A stretch of 64,000 bases of DNA from Diploptera punctata. Taxonomy: Eukaryota > Arthropoda > Insecta > Blattodea > Blaberidae. Positions 1 to 10,719 of this stretch are shown piece after piece (position 1 is the first letter of the stretch; the number at the start of each line of letters is the position of its first letter). The stretch spans positions 501,501 to 565,500 of the forward strand of contig JASPKZ010004568.1 of NCBI GenBank assembly GCA_030220185.1. Reading direction: 5' to 3'. The position numbers and the translations under genes are program-made. A model generated the notes under the pieces. That model saw nothing but the letters and a program-made list of their open reading frames with translations. It searched no databases and was not told the origin of the DNA.

Positions 1-262
1 TTCCTTCGTATACTCCCGTAAAATTTTATTCTTAGGGTTCTATTTTCCAAATTATTTCCCATCAATTACAATGATTTTTGCAATTTTTCTAACGATTATT
101 CCAACATATTTTTATATGATGTTTAACTACATGAAGATGTGGCAGCCATATTAATTTTAACGAATATCCAGTGCAGCCAACATATAGTATGTATTAATTA
201 ACTGTTCACATATACTTTAGAATTTCATAACTTACTATTTATTTTTGTACGTTGCATTCTTG
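1..262. other. AT-rich flank, no gene seen
   Basis: AT-rich sequence with no open frame of note and no recognisable repeat. Confidence 0.6.
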
Positions 263-370
263 CACAAGTTAGAGTGCTTAAATTGCGTAAGGTTAGCTTT
301 TAGGTTGGTCTTTCACAGGTTAGAGTAGGCCTACTTAAATTGCGTTACGTTAGCTTTTAGCTTCGTCAAA
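263..370. repeat. Imperfect tandem duplication, ~51 + ~57 bp
   Basis: Two adjacent copies of a segment beginning CACARGTTAGAGT and containing TTAAATTGCGT and GTTAGCTTTTAG start at 263 and 314. The second copy has a short extra stretch (AGGCCTA). It abuts the SINE that starts near 371. I cannot tell whether it belongs to that element. Confidence 0.7.
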
Positions 371-1210
371 GACTCTGTGGCGCAAGCGGTTAGATGCTCG
401 CCTGTCATCGCTGGGACCCCGAGGTCGAGTCTCGGTCACTCCATGTGGGTTTCGTGATGGACGAAGCGGAGCTTGGGCAGGTTTTACTTGGGGTTCCTTC
501 CGTTATCTTCTGCCACAATTCCATTCCAACTTTTCTCCATACTTATCTAATCCATTTCATTTCATTCATCTGCTCTTGTGATGGTGTGTCAGGCATGGTC
601 GGCCGGCACCTTTGTCATTCATCTGCTCTTGTGATGGTGTGTCAGGCATGGTCGGCCGGCACCTTTGTCATTCATCTGCTCTTGTGATGGTGTGTCAGGC
701 ATGGTCGGCGGCACCTTTGTCATTCATCTGCTCTTGTGATGGTGTGTCAGGCATGGTCGGCCGGCACCTTTGTCATTCATCTGCTCTTGTGATGGTGTGT
801 CAGGCATGGTCGGCCGGCACCTTTGTCATTCATCTGCTCTTGTGATGGTGTGTCAGGCATGGTCGGCCGGCACCTTTGTCATTCATCTGCTCTTGTGATG
901 GTGTGTCAGGCGTGGTCGGCCGGCACCTTTGTCATTCATCTGCTCTTGTGATGGTGTGTCAGGCGTGGTCGGCCGGCACCTTTGTCATTCATCTGCTCTT
1001 GTGATGGTGTGTCAGGCGTGGTCGGCCGGCACCTTTGTCATTCATCTGCTCTTGTGATGGTGTGTCAGGCGTGGTCGGCCGGCACCTTTGTCATTCATCT
1101 GCTCTTGTGATGGTGTGTCAGGCGTGGTCGGCCGGCACCTTTATCATTCACAGACCTCATTCCTCGACCCAACCCTGAGTTGGACACGAGCTGAGGATAT
1201 TTTTTTTAAT
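371..1210 (+). mobile_element. tRNA-derived SINE (SINE-1) with internal minisatellite expansion
   Basis: The head is tRNA-like. A box TGGCGCAAGCG at 378-388 fits TRGYNNARNNG, and a B-box-like GGTCGAGTCTC lies at 423-433, so this is an internal Pol III promoter. The unique body runs to ~561, an eleven-unit 53-bp array occupies 562-1143, and the conserved 3' end (CTCGACCCAACCCTGAGTTGGACACGAG cut short here: key parts ACCCTGAGTTG and ACACGAG) finishes at a T-run near 1210. A second copy at 52833-53145 has the same head, body and 3' end with about one unit. This shows the array is a secondary expansion inside the element. Short open frames across the array are by-products. Confidence 0.8.
562..1143. 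repeat. Minisatellite, 11 x 53 bp, inside SINE-1
   Basis: Units start at 562, 615, 668, 720, 773, 826, 879, 932, 985, 1038 and 1091. All are 53 bp except the third (52 bp), which lost one base in GGTCGGCCGGC. Units 1-6 read GGCATGG and units 7-11 read GGCGTGG, so variants are segregated along the array. Each unit carries the palindromic core GCCGGC. Confidence 0.95.
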
Positions 1211-1469
1211 ATCGTGTATATGTAGGCTGCATTCCGTGATTGTATAGTACAAACCGCTTCGCGCTTGTTGGCGCATGCGCATGATGTATGATTGGATCAT
1301 AGAAAAAAAAATCGCTTCACATATTGCAAAAAATACCTCTATATTTTATTATAATTTTTATTGCCTATGTAATGTGTCCCTGGGAAACTGAGAGAGAAGA
1401 TGTTTTGTTTTAATTTCGACACATACAGTAAAGAAACTATTATTATTATGATTATTATCATTGTTAGTA
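1211..1469. other. Short AT-rich spacer
   Basis: Spacer between SINE-1 and LINE family A. It has a small GC-rich patch around 1255-1290 (GCGCATGCGCATG) and no gene. Confidence 0.5.
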
Positions 1470-1858
1470 GAGAGACCCAGTTGCAATTTTATGAAATATT
1501 GGCAGTACCGGTACTGCTGTATGGATCAGAAGCCTGGATACATAAAAAACAAGATGTAAGTAGGATAACGGCGGCAGAAATGAAATTTTTGAGATCTGTT
1601 AAAGGGTGCACTAAGGAAGACAGAATGAAGAACATAGAAATAAGACAGGAACTTGAAATATTTGCAATAACTGATAAAATAGATACATATAGACAAAAAT
1701 GGAAGCAACACATAGACAGAATGAATGAAGATAGATATCCAAAACAAATAACAAAATCAAACCTAAAGGCACCCGAGATGTGGGCAGACCTAGAAAGAGA
1801 TGGGCTGAAGTCGGAACGGGTCAACAGACCTAATCCATGAATTCAGATGATGATGATG
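1470..1858 (+). mobile_element. LINE family A, 3' end of ORF2 (5'-truncated)
   Basis: The open frame to 1840 encodes the C-terminal region typical of insect non-LTR retrotransposon ORF2. It shows VLLYGSEAW (~residues 38-46), a basic 'AAEMKFLRSVKGCTKEDR' segment (~58-75) and 'WKQHIDRMNEDRYPK' (~106-120). Two further copies, at 14148-14690 (-) and 17949-18058 (+), share these features and the ending CGGAACGGGTCAACAGACC followed by a (GAT)n tail. The 3' stem-loop GGTC-AACA-GACC sits just before the tail. The palm domain is absent, so the copy is 5'-truncated and inactive. Clade not determined. Confidence 0.85.
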
Positions 1859-1868
1859 ATCATTGTTA

Positions 1869-2205
1869 GTCCACCGATGTGGTCTCGGGTTAGCGTGCTG
1901 CCTTGTCACGCAGCGGGCCCGGGTTCGATCCCCGGTCGGGGCAGATTTTCTGGATGAGGTTTTTATCGGGATTTTTCTTCACCTATAAGACAAATGTCAG
2001 GAAAATTTTAAGGCCCGAACGGTCCCCGAAATCATATGAACATCATCATCATCATATCCTTATCATCAACATCATCCTTCATCGGTGTGGAAAGCAACGG
2101 GAAGCTACCACACCTATAATTCCCTAGTAAAGCTGCAAATCATAGCATGAAAATGCTATGATTGCAGTGAAACACCTGCCCTCGGGCAGAATTACTTTGG
2201 ATGGA

Positions 2206-2207
<2 letters not shown>
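1869..2207 (+). mobile_element. tRNA-derived SINE (SINE-2)
   Basis: The head carries an A-box-like TGGTCTCGGGT (1880-1890) and a canonical B box GGTTCGATCCC (1922-1932), with the tRNA-like GGGCCCGG...CCGGTCGGGG arm. The body contains GAGGTTTTTATCGGG and CTACCACACCTATAATTCCC. The 3' end contains the palindrome ATAGCATGAAAATGCTAT, then GGATGGATT and an (ATT)n run. Other copies lie at 7420-7590 (+), 43676-43911 (+) and 55612-55926 (-). Confidence 0.85.
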
Positions 2208-2266
<59 letters not shown>

Positions 2267-2286
2267 TACTACTACTACTATTATTA
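2208..2286. repeat. (ATT)n/(ACT)n microsatellite
   Basis: About 20 ATT units then four ACT units. It lies between the 3' end of SINE-2 and the LINE B remnant and is probably an expanded SINE tail. Confidence 0.9.
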
Positions 2287-2577
2287 AGACTGCATAACAA
2301 CGAGCTGCATGATCGTTATGGGAAAGCAGGTGTAATACGAAGAGTTGAGTCTCCTAGACTGCGATGGGTGGGGCATATGGCACGAATGGGGAATGTAATA
2401 TAGGAAAATTAGAAAGAAAGCGCCCAGTTGGAAAGCCAGGAACGAATAATGTTAGCCATGATTTGAAGGAATTAGATTGTACAGAGGATGATAGGAAACC
2501 ATTATATCTGGATAGGGATGTATGGATAGCTTATGTCAGCGCGGTCATAAATCTGCGGGTTTAATAGTACCAGTGAG
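2287..2577 (+). mobile_element. LINE family B tail, old copy
   Basis: Degenerate copy of the C-terminal part of LINE B. It matches, with frameshifts, the 'RLHNNELHDLY', 'RLRWAGHVARMGN' and 'GKRPVGRPR' region and the 'DRDVWRAYVRAAMNLRV' end of the better copies at 21.5 and 44.0 kb. It ends at TAGTACCAGTGAGT without the (TAAG)n tail. Too broken to be functional. Confidence 0.85.
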
Positions 2578-2589
2578 TTATGACGTAAA

Positions 2590-3375
2590 CGACCGTTGCC
2601 TTATATACTATATCTGTGATGTAGAAAAGTCTATGGGTTGCCTTGACTATATACTCAGTTCTCAAGGGAACGCGAGGAAAGACAAAGATGATTGAAACTT
2701 TAAAAAAATACACTCAATGAGTTTTAAAAGTTAACACCACTGATCATTTTAGGCGTAAATATTAAAAATTATATTTTGTATGAGATGAAACTTGTAATAA
2801 TTTTCACACAGTACAGTTTATATTTGACCGTTATAACGTAATTGCTAAATGACGGTTAATTTTTGCTCAACTTTTTTCTAGGAGCGACAGAATAGTTTCT
2901 GTTGCGATTACGTAGCTAGTTTTTAGGCGAAAATCTTAATATCATTCGCCAACCGTAACACTTTTATATTTTCAAATGGGAATTATTTCCTTCCACTTAA
3001 GAAACTTTAACAATAGGAGACAACTCGTTGACATAATAAGCATTTCAGTACTGCTTCAATATGATTGGTTCACATATCAGGCCATGAGTATTATTGGCTA
3101 ACTCATTTCCTGACTACCCAATCTCTTTATAAAAAGAATACTCAGTAAATATTTAAATATTTCAAATATCTAAAAATTTTTACTATTTTAACAACAATAA
3201 TCTAGTTTGAATTATTTATAACTTAAAAAATATTAATTCTCTCCATTTCCTTAATAAACAATCTTAAATCATATTTTCTTATAATTCAAAAAAAATATAT
3301 ATGTGTTAAGATTAAATAATCCCTTATTATTACCATTATTAGGATACGAATAATTGTCTTGATATGGTTTATTAC

Positions 3376-3424
<49 letters not shown>

Positions 3425-3790
3425 TAATAATCTACAATGGATATCTTAAACGATACAGAGATTTTTAGAAAATCATATAAGGAAAGGTATATATTTATAG
3501 TTTTATGAATCAACACGATTTCCAGTACTCCCAATATGGTGCAAAAACATGGATTTAAACCCGTAATAAGATAAAATAGGGCTTGAAGTATCTAAGATGA
3601 GAATTCTGCGTTTAAGCATTTGAAGAAGATACTTTAGTATTGTTGAAAAAGACATTGTTCCATCCAAGGCTCCGATGGAGGCAACATTTATATTTGTGAG
3701 TGAAATTGCAGTTGTTAATAATGGTGGTTAGAGTTTAATAGAAATAAAATAAATGTAAAATATAAAATGAAAACCTCAATGATTTTCATT
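2590..3790. other. AT-rich DNA with one (ATT)n tract
   Basis: No gene or recognisable element. An (ATT)n microsatellite of ~18 units occupies 3371-3425, with no identifiable retroelement upstream of it. Confidence 0.6.
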
Positions 3791-4340
3791 ATTAAATACC
3801 TTTATATGAAGTGTATTCACTTATCCAATTTTTGATGAAATTACAGATTGAAATGCTATTAAACATCAAATAAAACATGATATGAAGAGAAAGTATCAGC
3901 CCGTTCTGAGCGCTCGCTGATGCAGCATATTTATAGCAATCGCCAATATCGCGAATGTTATTGCAGCTTGAAGCCACCACCATCCCATTCCACTAATTTT
4001 TTGAACAGAAATATTCTCACCCGCCCTCTCTGAGCTCGCAAATCGATGACGGGCAAAATAGGGGACCATTAATTCTCTTTTGTACTGTTCTGTAGGTTCG
4101 CCGCCTACAACAACTCGCCCCTTCATCCCAACAATACGCGAGCACGTCACCTAAACTACATCACAGATTCTCAAAATACGGGTCGCTGCCCAATGCAGGC
4201 TACAGACTAACTTTGTAGTATTTTTCGACACAATTAAAACATAAGTAAATCTGTTATTTGAGAAGAGAATATTTAATGTAAGATAATATACAATACACAA
4301 TTTAAAATAATTATGAGAACTTGTTACACGGATTTAATAA
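3791..4340. other. Unassigned stretch with an 84-codon minus-strand frame
   Basis: A patch of higher GC at 3895-4190 holds an 84-codon minus frame (3896-4150). It is rich in Arg and Gly at its N-terminus and has a hydrophobic segment (WWWLQAAITFAILAIAI). I do not recognise the product. No neighbour supports a gene, and an old repeat fragment is as likely. Confidence 0.3.
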
Positions 4341-4351
4341 AAGTTTTTTTT

Positions 4352-4396
4352 TTCAAATGCCCCAGGTTGTCATTTCGACATTTTTGGTGTTCAAGT
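4352..4396 (-). mobile_element. SINE-3 3'-end fragment
   Basis: ATGCCCCAGGTTGTCATTT plus the adjoining GACATTT is the reverse complement of the 3' end of the SINE-3 copy at 8579-8876. Only the terminal ~40 bp is recognisable. Confidence 0.65.
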
Positions 4397-5585
4397 TTTA
4401 GAACTTTTACTACAACAGATCAACACTTTACATTCCTTTCAAAAGAAGATATGCTCATGATTTAATTTTCCTCTTCAAATTCCATCGTTCATAACCGGGT
4501 TTCTGTCCTCCACATAATATCACATCTATAACTGATAATAGATGCTGTGTTAATGGTAACAACTTCTCGCAATATCTCTTCCACGGAAAATCCTAACTGC
4601 AACTTCAGAATAGTTACTAAATTTGACAACCTACAGAATTACCTGTACAAAATAGACATTGCCATCACCTAAAACGTCCCACCATGTGAAGATTCAGGGA
4701 TGGAGGTCATCCAACTGAGTGAAAAACTGAAAATGTATGTTTGTCCTGTCGGAGGAAGTGAAATACAATTCAATATAAAATGGAAAGCATACAGCAGAAT
4801 GGCTAAACGTAAAATTTTGGAGGGTAAAAAGAAAATAACAAAATGTTTCAGCTCACGAAACCAGAACAATTGACGAGTATGTCATCCTTGGTCCTGAGTG
4901 AGTGTCCATTATCTTAAATGACTTCAACAGTGGCCCTGGAATACTGACCGCCATTCTGTTCGTGTTTGAAGTTTTCGGAGTTAATGCACTCTACAAGCAA
5001 ACGATCTGCCAGACCACTGCCTGCTAAGTCCCACATAACACAAAGTATTATGAATTTGTTATTTTCGTAGTGTAGTAAGTCTCTGGAACGTTTTTACTAA
5101 GTAATGTAGTTTGTTAAAAAATACAGATACTGAGTCATTTGTTAAACTAAATTTTATTTTTACTTTGTTCTAACAAGAAAGTACTATTTCGAAGTAGATA
5201 AGATTTACATCTTTCATTAAGGTTCATTACCCTTGTTTTTTATGTGAAAAATTACTTGAAATCCATTTCCACAGTTTCTATGTTTTCGAAATTTCATGTA
5301 ATAAATGGGCAAAATGCGCCATGGTTCGAAACAGATAGTAATGTGAAGGCGCAAGATCAGGACTGTATGCTAGGTATGGTAGCAGTTCGATTCCTCCAAA
5401 TTCCATATTTTTCTCATGGTTATTCGTACAATATTGAGTTACTTACAGATTTGAACCCGCGACGCTACAAATTTCATGAGCTCGTTTCAGAAGTTTGAGA
5501 TTAAAGATCTGAATGGAGTGCATGCCCATTAGGAACAAATCTTCAAATTTTACCAGACACAGATCATTGTATTAAAAACTAACAT
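4397..5585. other. Unassigned AT-rich sequence
   Basis: Short frames only: 66 codons on the minus strand at 4669-4869 and 84 codons on the plus strand at 5244-5498. Neither has recognisable motifs or a repeat partner in the window. Confidence 0.5.
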
Positions 5586-6090
5586 TATAGGGATGTTCGG
5601 ATAATGTGGACCCTTCTATTTGAGTAGACCCTGTTAATATCTTCTTTCATTGGTGCTGCCTCGAACAGAAAATATTTTAACTTCTTCCCCTCATCAACTT
5701 TGACGGGTTCAAGGCCAGTTTTTTTTATTCTTTGTAGGAAGAAGAGTTTATTTGTGATATTTATGAAAATGACAATTTTAACAGTTTTTCAAGCCAAGAA
5801 TGAATTATTAATTTCTGCTATTGGATATTACAAATGTTGAAAAAAAGAAACTAGTAACTAGTATGAAGATGCTGTTTTAATATACTAACGGGTTTGGTTT
5901 GATATTATGTGACATGGTGGGTGTACAAAATAATTTAACATAGCAAGGAATTCGGTTAATGTGGACCCTCCACGAGGACCTGGCTCCACTTTACATGAAT
6001 ACGTATATTTCATCAAAGAGGATCCTTCCTATCTGCAAAAGCCATGAACTTAATTAATTATATTTAATATCCTTGTAATTTTACTAAACC
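5586..6090 (+). repeat. Dispersed repeat M, copy 1
   Basis: Homologous to 49560-50090 in inverted orientation. Shared blocks include TTTATTCTTTGT, GAGTTTATTTGTGA, ATTTATGAAAA, GATGCTGTTTTAATATAC, GGGTTTGGTTTGATATTA and GAATTCGGTTAATG. No open frame is conserved between copies. The class of element is unknown. The phrase GTGGACC recurs several times in and after this copy. Confidence 0.75.
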
Positions 6091-7419
6091 CAAAGACCGT
6101 TGTTTTCTGCAGTGAAACGTGAATGTTATAATTAACAATATTTTTTCAAAACATTAAATGAATATCAACGCTTCTAATTATGAACAGTCATAAATATTTT
6201 CAGATTAATCTGTGCCGGTCTGCATAAATTAATAGAGTAAATACATTTAAAAATAGACTAAAAGTTAAGGTGGACTCTATGGTCCACTTTACCCGAATAT
6301 GAAGGTTAAAATGGACCTTTCTTGTAATGTAAAAAAGTTTATAAATTATGAAGGTATTTAAATATTTGTATAAAATAATAATGATATTTCATAGTTACAA
6401 CACTGATGATAATCACTGTACTTAAACAAAATTCAAATCCCTTAATTAAAAGAAGAAAACAACACATTCAAAACAGGGGTACAAATAATCCGAAGTTCCT
6501 TTACTTATGATACAAATTAATATATTGCACAAAGTTAACCATTCAAAACCTTATAATTATATCTAGAGGGAAATGTATGCGTGTAGTATTTAGATAGTTT
6601 GAGGATTTGTAACTATTAATGGTTTTATGACATCTAGCGACATGAGATTCAGGAGACGAGCAATAGGCTGATGTGGGTTCACAGAGGAAATGATGATATT
6701 CTTGACAAATTATCACAGTGACCATAATATATTACATCCACCAGTATCAAATGAATTGGCGTCAACAAATTAAGAATTAATAAGACAATTAAAAAAAAAA
6801 GTAAATGGTTAAATATCGTTGGAACCGCCAAGGTAGATATAGTTGGAAAATATGTTGTAGACCGAAACAGTACTTTTACAACTAAGATATGAAAGAAAGA
6901 AGATGATGATAATGACAGTGATATTATGTTCCGCCCTAATGATTACCCTTGGAACGTGGATTTCGTTAGAATTAAGATTCTGAGAAAAATATTTTCCACG
7001 CGCGTAGTTACGGCGAATATGACATTTATTTAATTCCAAATTCATGAGAAAAATCATTAATATGAGTGATTGTCATATATTATTGCGTCTTCTCGCTACA
7101 CCGTTTTATAGCGAACAAGAATTTCTTACGTGGATTATTTTGTATCAGACTGTACTTTAAAACGAATAATCCTCCAATTGGAGGCTTGGTGAAGAGCCTT
7201 AGTTCAGATATCGAACTTTCACAAATCGATAACTCGTTTTCCAAGTCTGTTTCATAGGAAGCCCCAAGTTCATTCTTATAATCATCGTGATGGCGAAGAG
7301 CGCCTTCTAACGAAACTAAATCCAGCCGCTAGCAGAATAATCCTACATGAAACGAAAACATTTTAGAAAGCAGCATAGTTCATACAATTTTTTATATTTC
7401 ATTCCACACATTCTAGTAG
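6091..7419. other. Unassigned AT-rich sequence
   Basis: No gene recognised. Contains GGTGGACTCTATGGTCCACTT near 6270, echoing the GTGGACC phrases of repeat M, which may extend this far in diverged form. Frames of 60-82 codons lack recognisable motifs. Confidence 0.5.
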
Positions 7420-7590
7420 GTCCACCGCTATGGTGTCGGAATAGCATCGCTGCCTCGTACGCAGCCGCCCCGGTTTCGATCCCTGATCAAGAGAAGGTGA
7501 TTTTTGGTTCGGAGTTTTTCTTAACCTGTAAGATAAATACCAGGAGATGTTAAGGTCCAAACGGTCCCCGAATATAATCTGGTCACCATA
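7420..7590 (+). mobile_element. SINE-2, diverged copy
   Basis: Aligns with SINE-2 from GTCCACCGCTATGGTGTCGG through the B-box region GGTTTCGATCCC and on to AAACGGTCCCCGAA. The 3' half is missing. Substitutions at many CpG sites suggest an old insertion. Confidence 0.75.
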
Positions 7591-8049
7591 ATTATCATTA
7601 TCATACTCACCATGTTCAGTAGCCTATGAATATGTGTGAGTGTATGAATGGTGTATTTCGTCTTCATGTTTTGTTGTCTTGGATGAGTCCCTGGCACTTA
7701 TTCAGGGAGGCCCTCTACGTCCTTGTGTTTAAATATATATGTGTGATCCATAGTTTAAAATCTTCTCCCGACAGGTAGTACCACAGTAAGACCAGGGTGG
7801 CATGTGGAATGTAAAAAGTACCTATAGGGTAAGAAGTTGAACTTAGTTAATATCATAGAACAAAATATTAGAGTAATTAATTTTATTCACCGATTGGTGA
7901 ATTTCATTTTTTTTGTTTCCATCTGATTGTTTTGAATTTTGTATCGCATACATTATGTGCTTATAGAAGTGTTTCTGTGAAGTTTGGTGCTTAAGTAGAA
8001 TAGTTTCAGAATTATCATTTTTTAAACCTATTTTTTAAATATTTTCTAA
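7591..8049. other. Unassigned sequence
   Basis: AT-rich and no gene seen. Confidence 0.5.
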
Positions 8050-8339
8050 AAAATGCTCCTTACGATGTATTTTTAAATATTCTCACAGTCAGTTTGACAT
8101 TCAGAGTCTTTATGATTCCATTAAACATATTTGCTATGAGAAAAAAATCATCATAAAGGGAGGATACTCCTTTTTTTTCTCATATTTAGAAAAAAATCCA
8201 ATCTCAAGCATTTCCATCTCAATTTTAAAGAACCCATAGACTATGTCTTAGCTTGTAACTGCATAGCAAATTTAAACTAGCATATATTGGGGAGAGTAAC
8301 CACAAAATTTCACTTTGATAACATCGTAAGGAGCATTTT
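8050..8339. repeat. Nested inverted repeats (possible foldback/MITE)
   Basis: A perfect 19-bp inverted pair (AAAATGCTCCTTACGATGT at 8050-8068 and its complement at 8321-8339) encloses a second inverted pair (TTTGCTATG at 8130-8138, complement at 8262-8270). Innermost are complementary poly-A and poly-T rich arms (~8139-8190). The arms are spaced nearly symmetrically, as in one ~290-nt imperfect hairpin. No target-site duplication is obvious. Confidence 0.7.
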
Positions 8340-8578
8340 ACGTTTTGAAAAATAAAAAATAAATGAAACAGAAAAAACACATATGAAAGTTAAAGTAGTG
8401 ACGCTGACCACACGTGCAAGGGTGTTTAAACTCTTACATCACGGACTTAATTTTGCTGCTACAATAAAAATTATCCTAAAGAACTAGAGCTATTAAAAAG
8501 CAAATAAACAAAAAAAAATTTTTTTTGCCATTTTTGCAACATTTTTCACAATTCGGTGCCCTTACATATTTCACTTTG

Positions 8579-8876
8579 ACCAGCCCCGTGAGCTAATGAT
8601 CAGCGTTTCTGAAACTGTTTATGAGCTACCGCGTTCGATTCCCGGTCAAACCATAAGAATTTTACCTTAAAGGGAATCATTCCTCTGCTTGCCCATGGTC
8701 TGGAATATAGGTTAAGTTTAGATTAAGAACTCTTCTGGCGCTTCATTATCACCCATCATATCATCGGGGTAACAGAACTCCGCCTTCTAGACGCCCCAAC
8801 TTCATAAGTGGGTTACATTAGGCCAATGCCAGGAGAGACCACTAGAAATGTCTAAATGACAACCTGGGGCATTGAA
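8579..8876 (+). mobile_element. SINE-3, tRNA-derived, copy 1
   Basis: A B box is visible as CGTTCGATTCC (8632-8642) in a tRNA-like context ending CCCGGTCAAACC. The A box is weak. The body contains GGGAATCATTCC and GGTTAAGTTTAGATTAAGAACTCTT. The 3' end GACAACCTGGGGCATT recurs in inverted orientation at 4352-4396 and in diverged form at 25386. A longer minus copy lies at 25386-25645. Confidence 0.75.
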
Positions 8877-8879
8877 CAA

Positions 8880-10654
8880 AAAAGTCACTCACTAATGCTT
8901 ATTTTACATTGCACTTCCGATCTCACGCAAACTCGTAAAGAACACGCTTCTTGAATGAATGGAATTGTTTAATTATTTCTCCCGTTATTAATTGGCGTTA
9001 ATTAACGTATAAGAAATGTACCGTAAGTTTTGTCTTTTTGAATAAAACTATCGAATGTACTAATTTTTTAAATAAACTTTTATTTTTTGTCAATAAAACA
9101 AAAATGATATGTTTACAAAGTGCACAACTAAAAATAACTACAACCAGCCGACAGTCAAATACCAAAACGGGTATTGTTAACATACTTCTAAGATACTTTA
9201 TGGAATATATATAGCCTACTTTCTTGAAGGTAATAATACTCATACAGAAAGCTGCAAAAAAGGAGCTATCAAAAATTCAGTTTTCATAGGTATGCATCCG
9301 ACACCTGGTCGTTCGCCGATACACATTGAAAATTTTTGCGAATGGAAGTGTATCAAACATGAAGATAATATTTCAATGAAATAAAAAAAACAGAATTAAG
9401 TGAAGTAGAAAAAAAATACTAGCTTTTTATGGTAGACATTGTAAATGTTGTAACTCCTGCTCTACGCTTTTCTAACGTCGATTAATGAATTCTAGGAACA
9501 ATTTAAGCAGCAGAGTTTACATTATTAGTGGATTTCACTTGAAATTCTAATCTTTAATATGTTCAGAATGTGTGGATTTTTACCTTTTTTATCCTTCAAA
9601 TATTCTCCATAAATAAAATTCACATACACTCAAAAAGGGGGAACGTGATAGCCATAATCCGCGTTTAATTATTGTCACGAAACTCTTAATATCCCTGGAT
9701 ATGAGTGCCACTTTTATTTATGGGGGACACACATGTTTATTGTAATTATCTACGCAATTCAAACGAACAGAAGACAGCAATTTACACAAGAAACCCGCGA
9801 AATATCACAAGCAGCGATTCAGTGTTCCTGAATTTTGTTAATCGATGTTAGAAATGTGCAGATCTAGAGGGATAACAGTTCAAACATCTGCTTTCAAAAA
9901 TGAGTAAAATTATTTTTTTTTTCATTTCAGTGAAATATCACGTTCATGTTCTGATATACTTTCTTCCGTTAAATTCTTCAACGAATCTCGGCTAAAAGCA
10001 ACTTCCTGCCCGGTGACGCTCAGGTGCCAAGTACGCTGAACGTTTGGTAGCGACTTTTTTAAAACTCTCAGTATGTCCAGTTGTCTTGAGTAGAATTAAT
10101 TATTTATACAGATGGTAAAAAGTTCCTTAGCCACGTTCTTGGTGTCGAAGGAAATGTTAGAAGAAACGCATGTTTTTATGCATGAAAATTCATATTCATC
10201 GGCTATTTGACTGCTGAGTGCACAATGATTATAGCAGAAACTCATAGAATACTCGAACATAACTGCAGGCACATACCGTCTTTGCGATCAAGTTGGTGGC
10301 CAACTATTTGAACAAAACATTGAAATTAAATATGTGAACTTTCTCCTTCTGTCGAAATAGTACGTAGTACATAGAGCCGTGATCCATCCTAGAAGTAAAT
10401 TTATGGATATAATACACTGCACATGCATTTGAGTGCATTAAAAATAAGTTTAGCTGACAACATCTACTGTTTCGTCCCTCCAGTGTTGTCCATGACTTTC
10501 CTATCATGTTTTCATGTTCTCAATTATCGTGAATAAACGGTACTTCTATGTATATTAGAAATAACTGCCTCTAAATGATAATATTTTACGCAAAATTATT
10601 GTGTTGACACACGCAAGGAGACGAAATGTATTCATTATCAGAAAATATAAAGAA

Positions 10655-10658
<4 letters not shown>
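8880..10658. other. Unassigned AT-rich sequence
   Basis: Nearly 1.8 kb with no gene, repeat partner or transposon motif that I can recognise. Frames of 81 codons or fewer are unconvincing. Confidence 0.5.
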
Positions 10659-10718
<60 letters not shown>

Positions 10719-10719
10719 C
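10659..10719. repeat. (AAT)n microsatellite
   Basis: About 20 AAT units directly at the hairpin end of repeat N copy 1. In that element's orientation this is an (ATT)n tail. Confidence 0.9.

Noticed and set aside
394..845. Two overlapping frames of 97 and 77 codons with a repetitive protein
   Set aside because: They are translations of the 53-bp minisatellite inside a SINE; the periodicity is that of the DNA repeat.
562..1143. Regular direct repeats that might suggest a CRISPR array
   Set aside because: Units are contiguous with no unique spacers, the sequence is eukaryotic, and there are no cas genes.
1869..1945. tRNA gene
   Set aside because: A and B boxes are present, but the acceptor and anticodon arms do not pair and the sequence recurs with a fixed body, so it is the head of a SINE. 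The same reasoning applies to the heads at 371, 8579, 22627, 43676, 46706 and 55926.
3896..4150. 84-codon frame with a hydrophobic segment as a small membrane protein gene
   Set aside because: No homologue recognised, no neighbour or promoter support, and the composition fits a decayed repeat equally well. Recorded only as an unassigned stretch.
5586..6330. Recurring GTGGACC phrases as a satellite
   Set aside because: Spacing is irregular and the segments between them are not repeats of each other.
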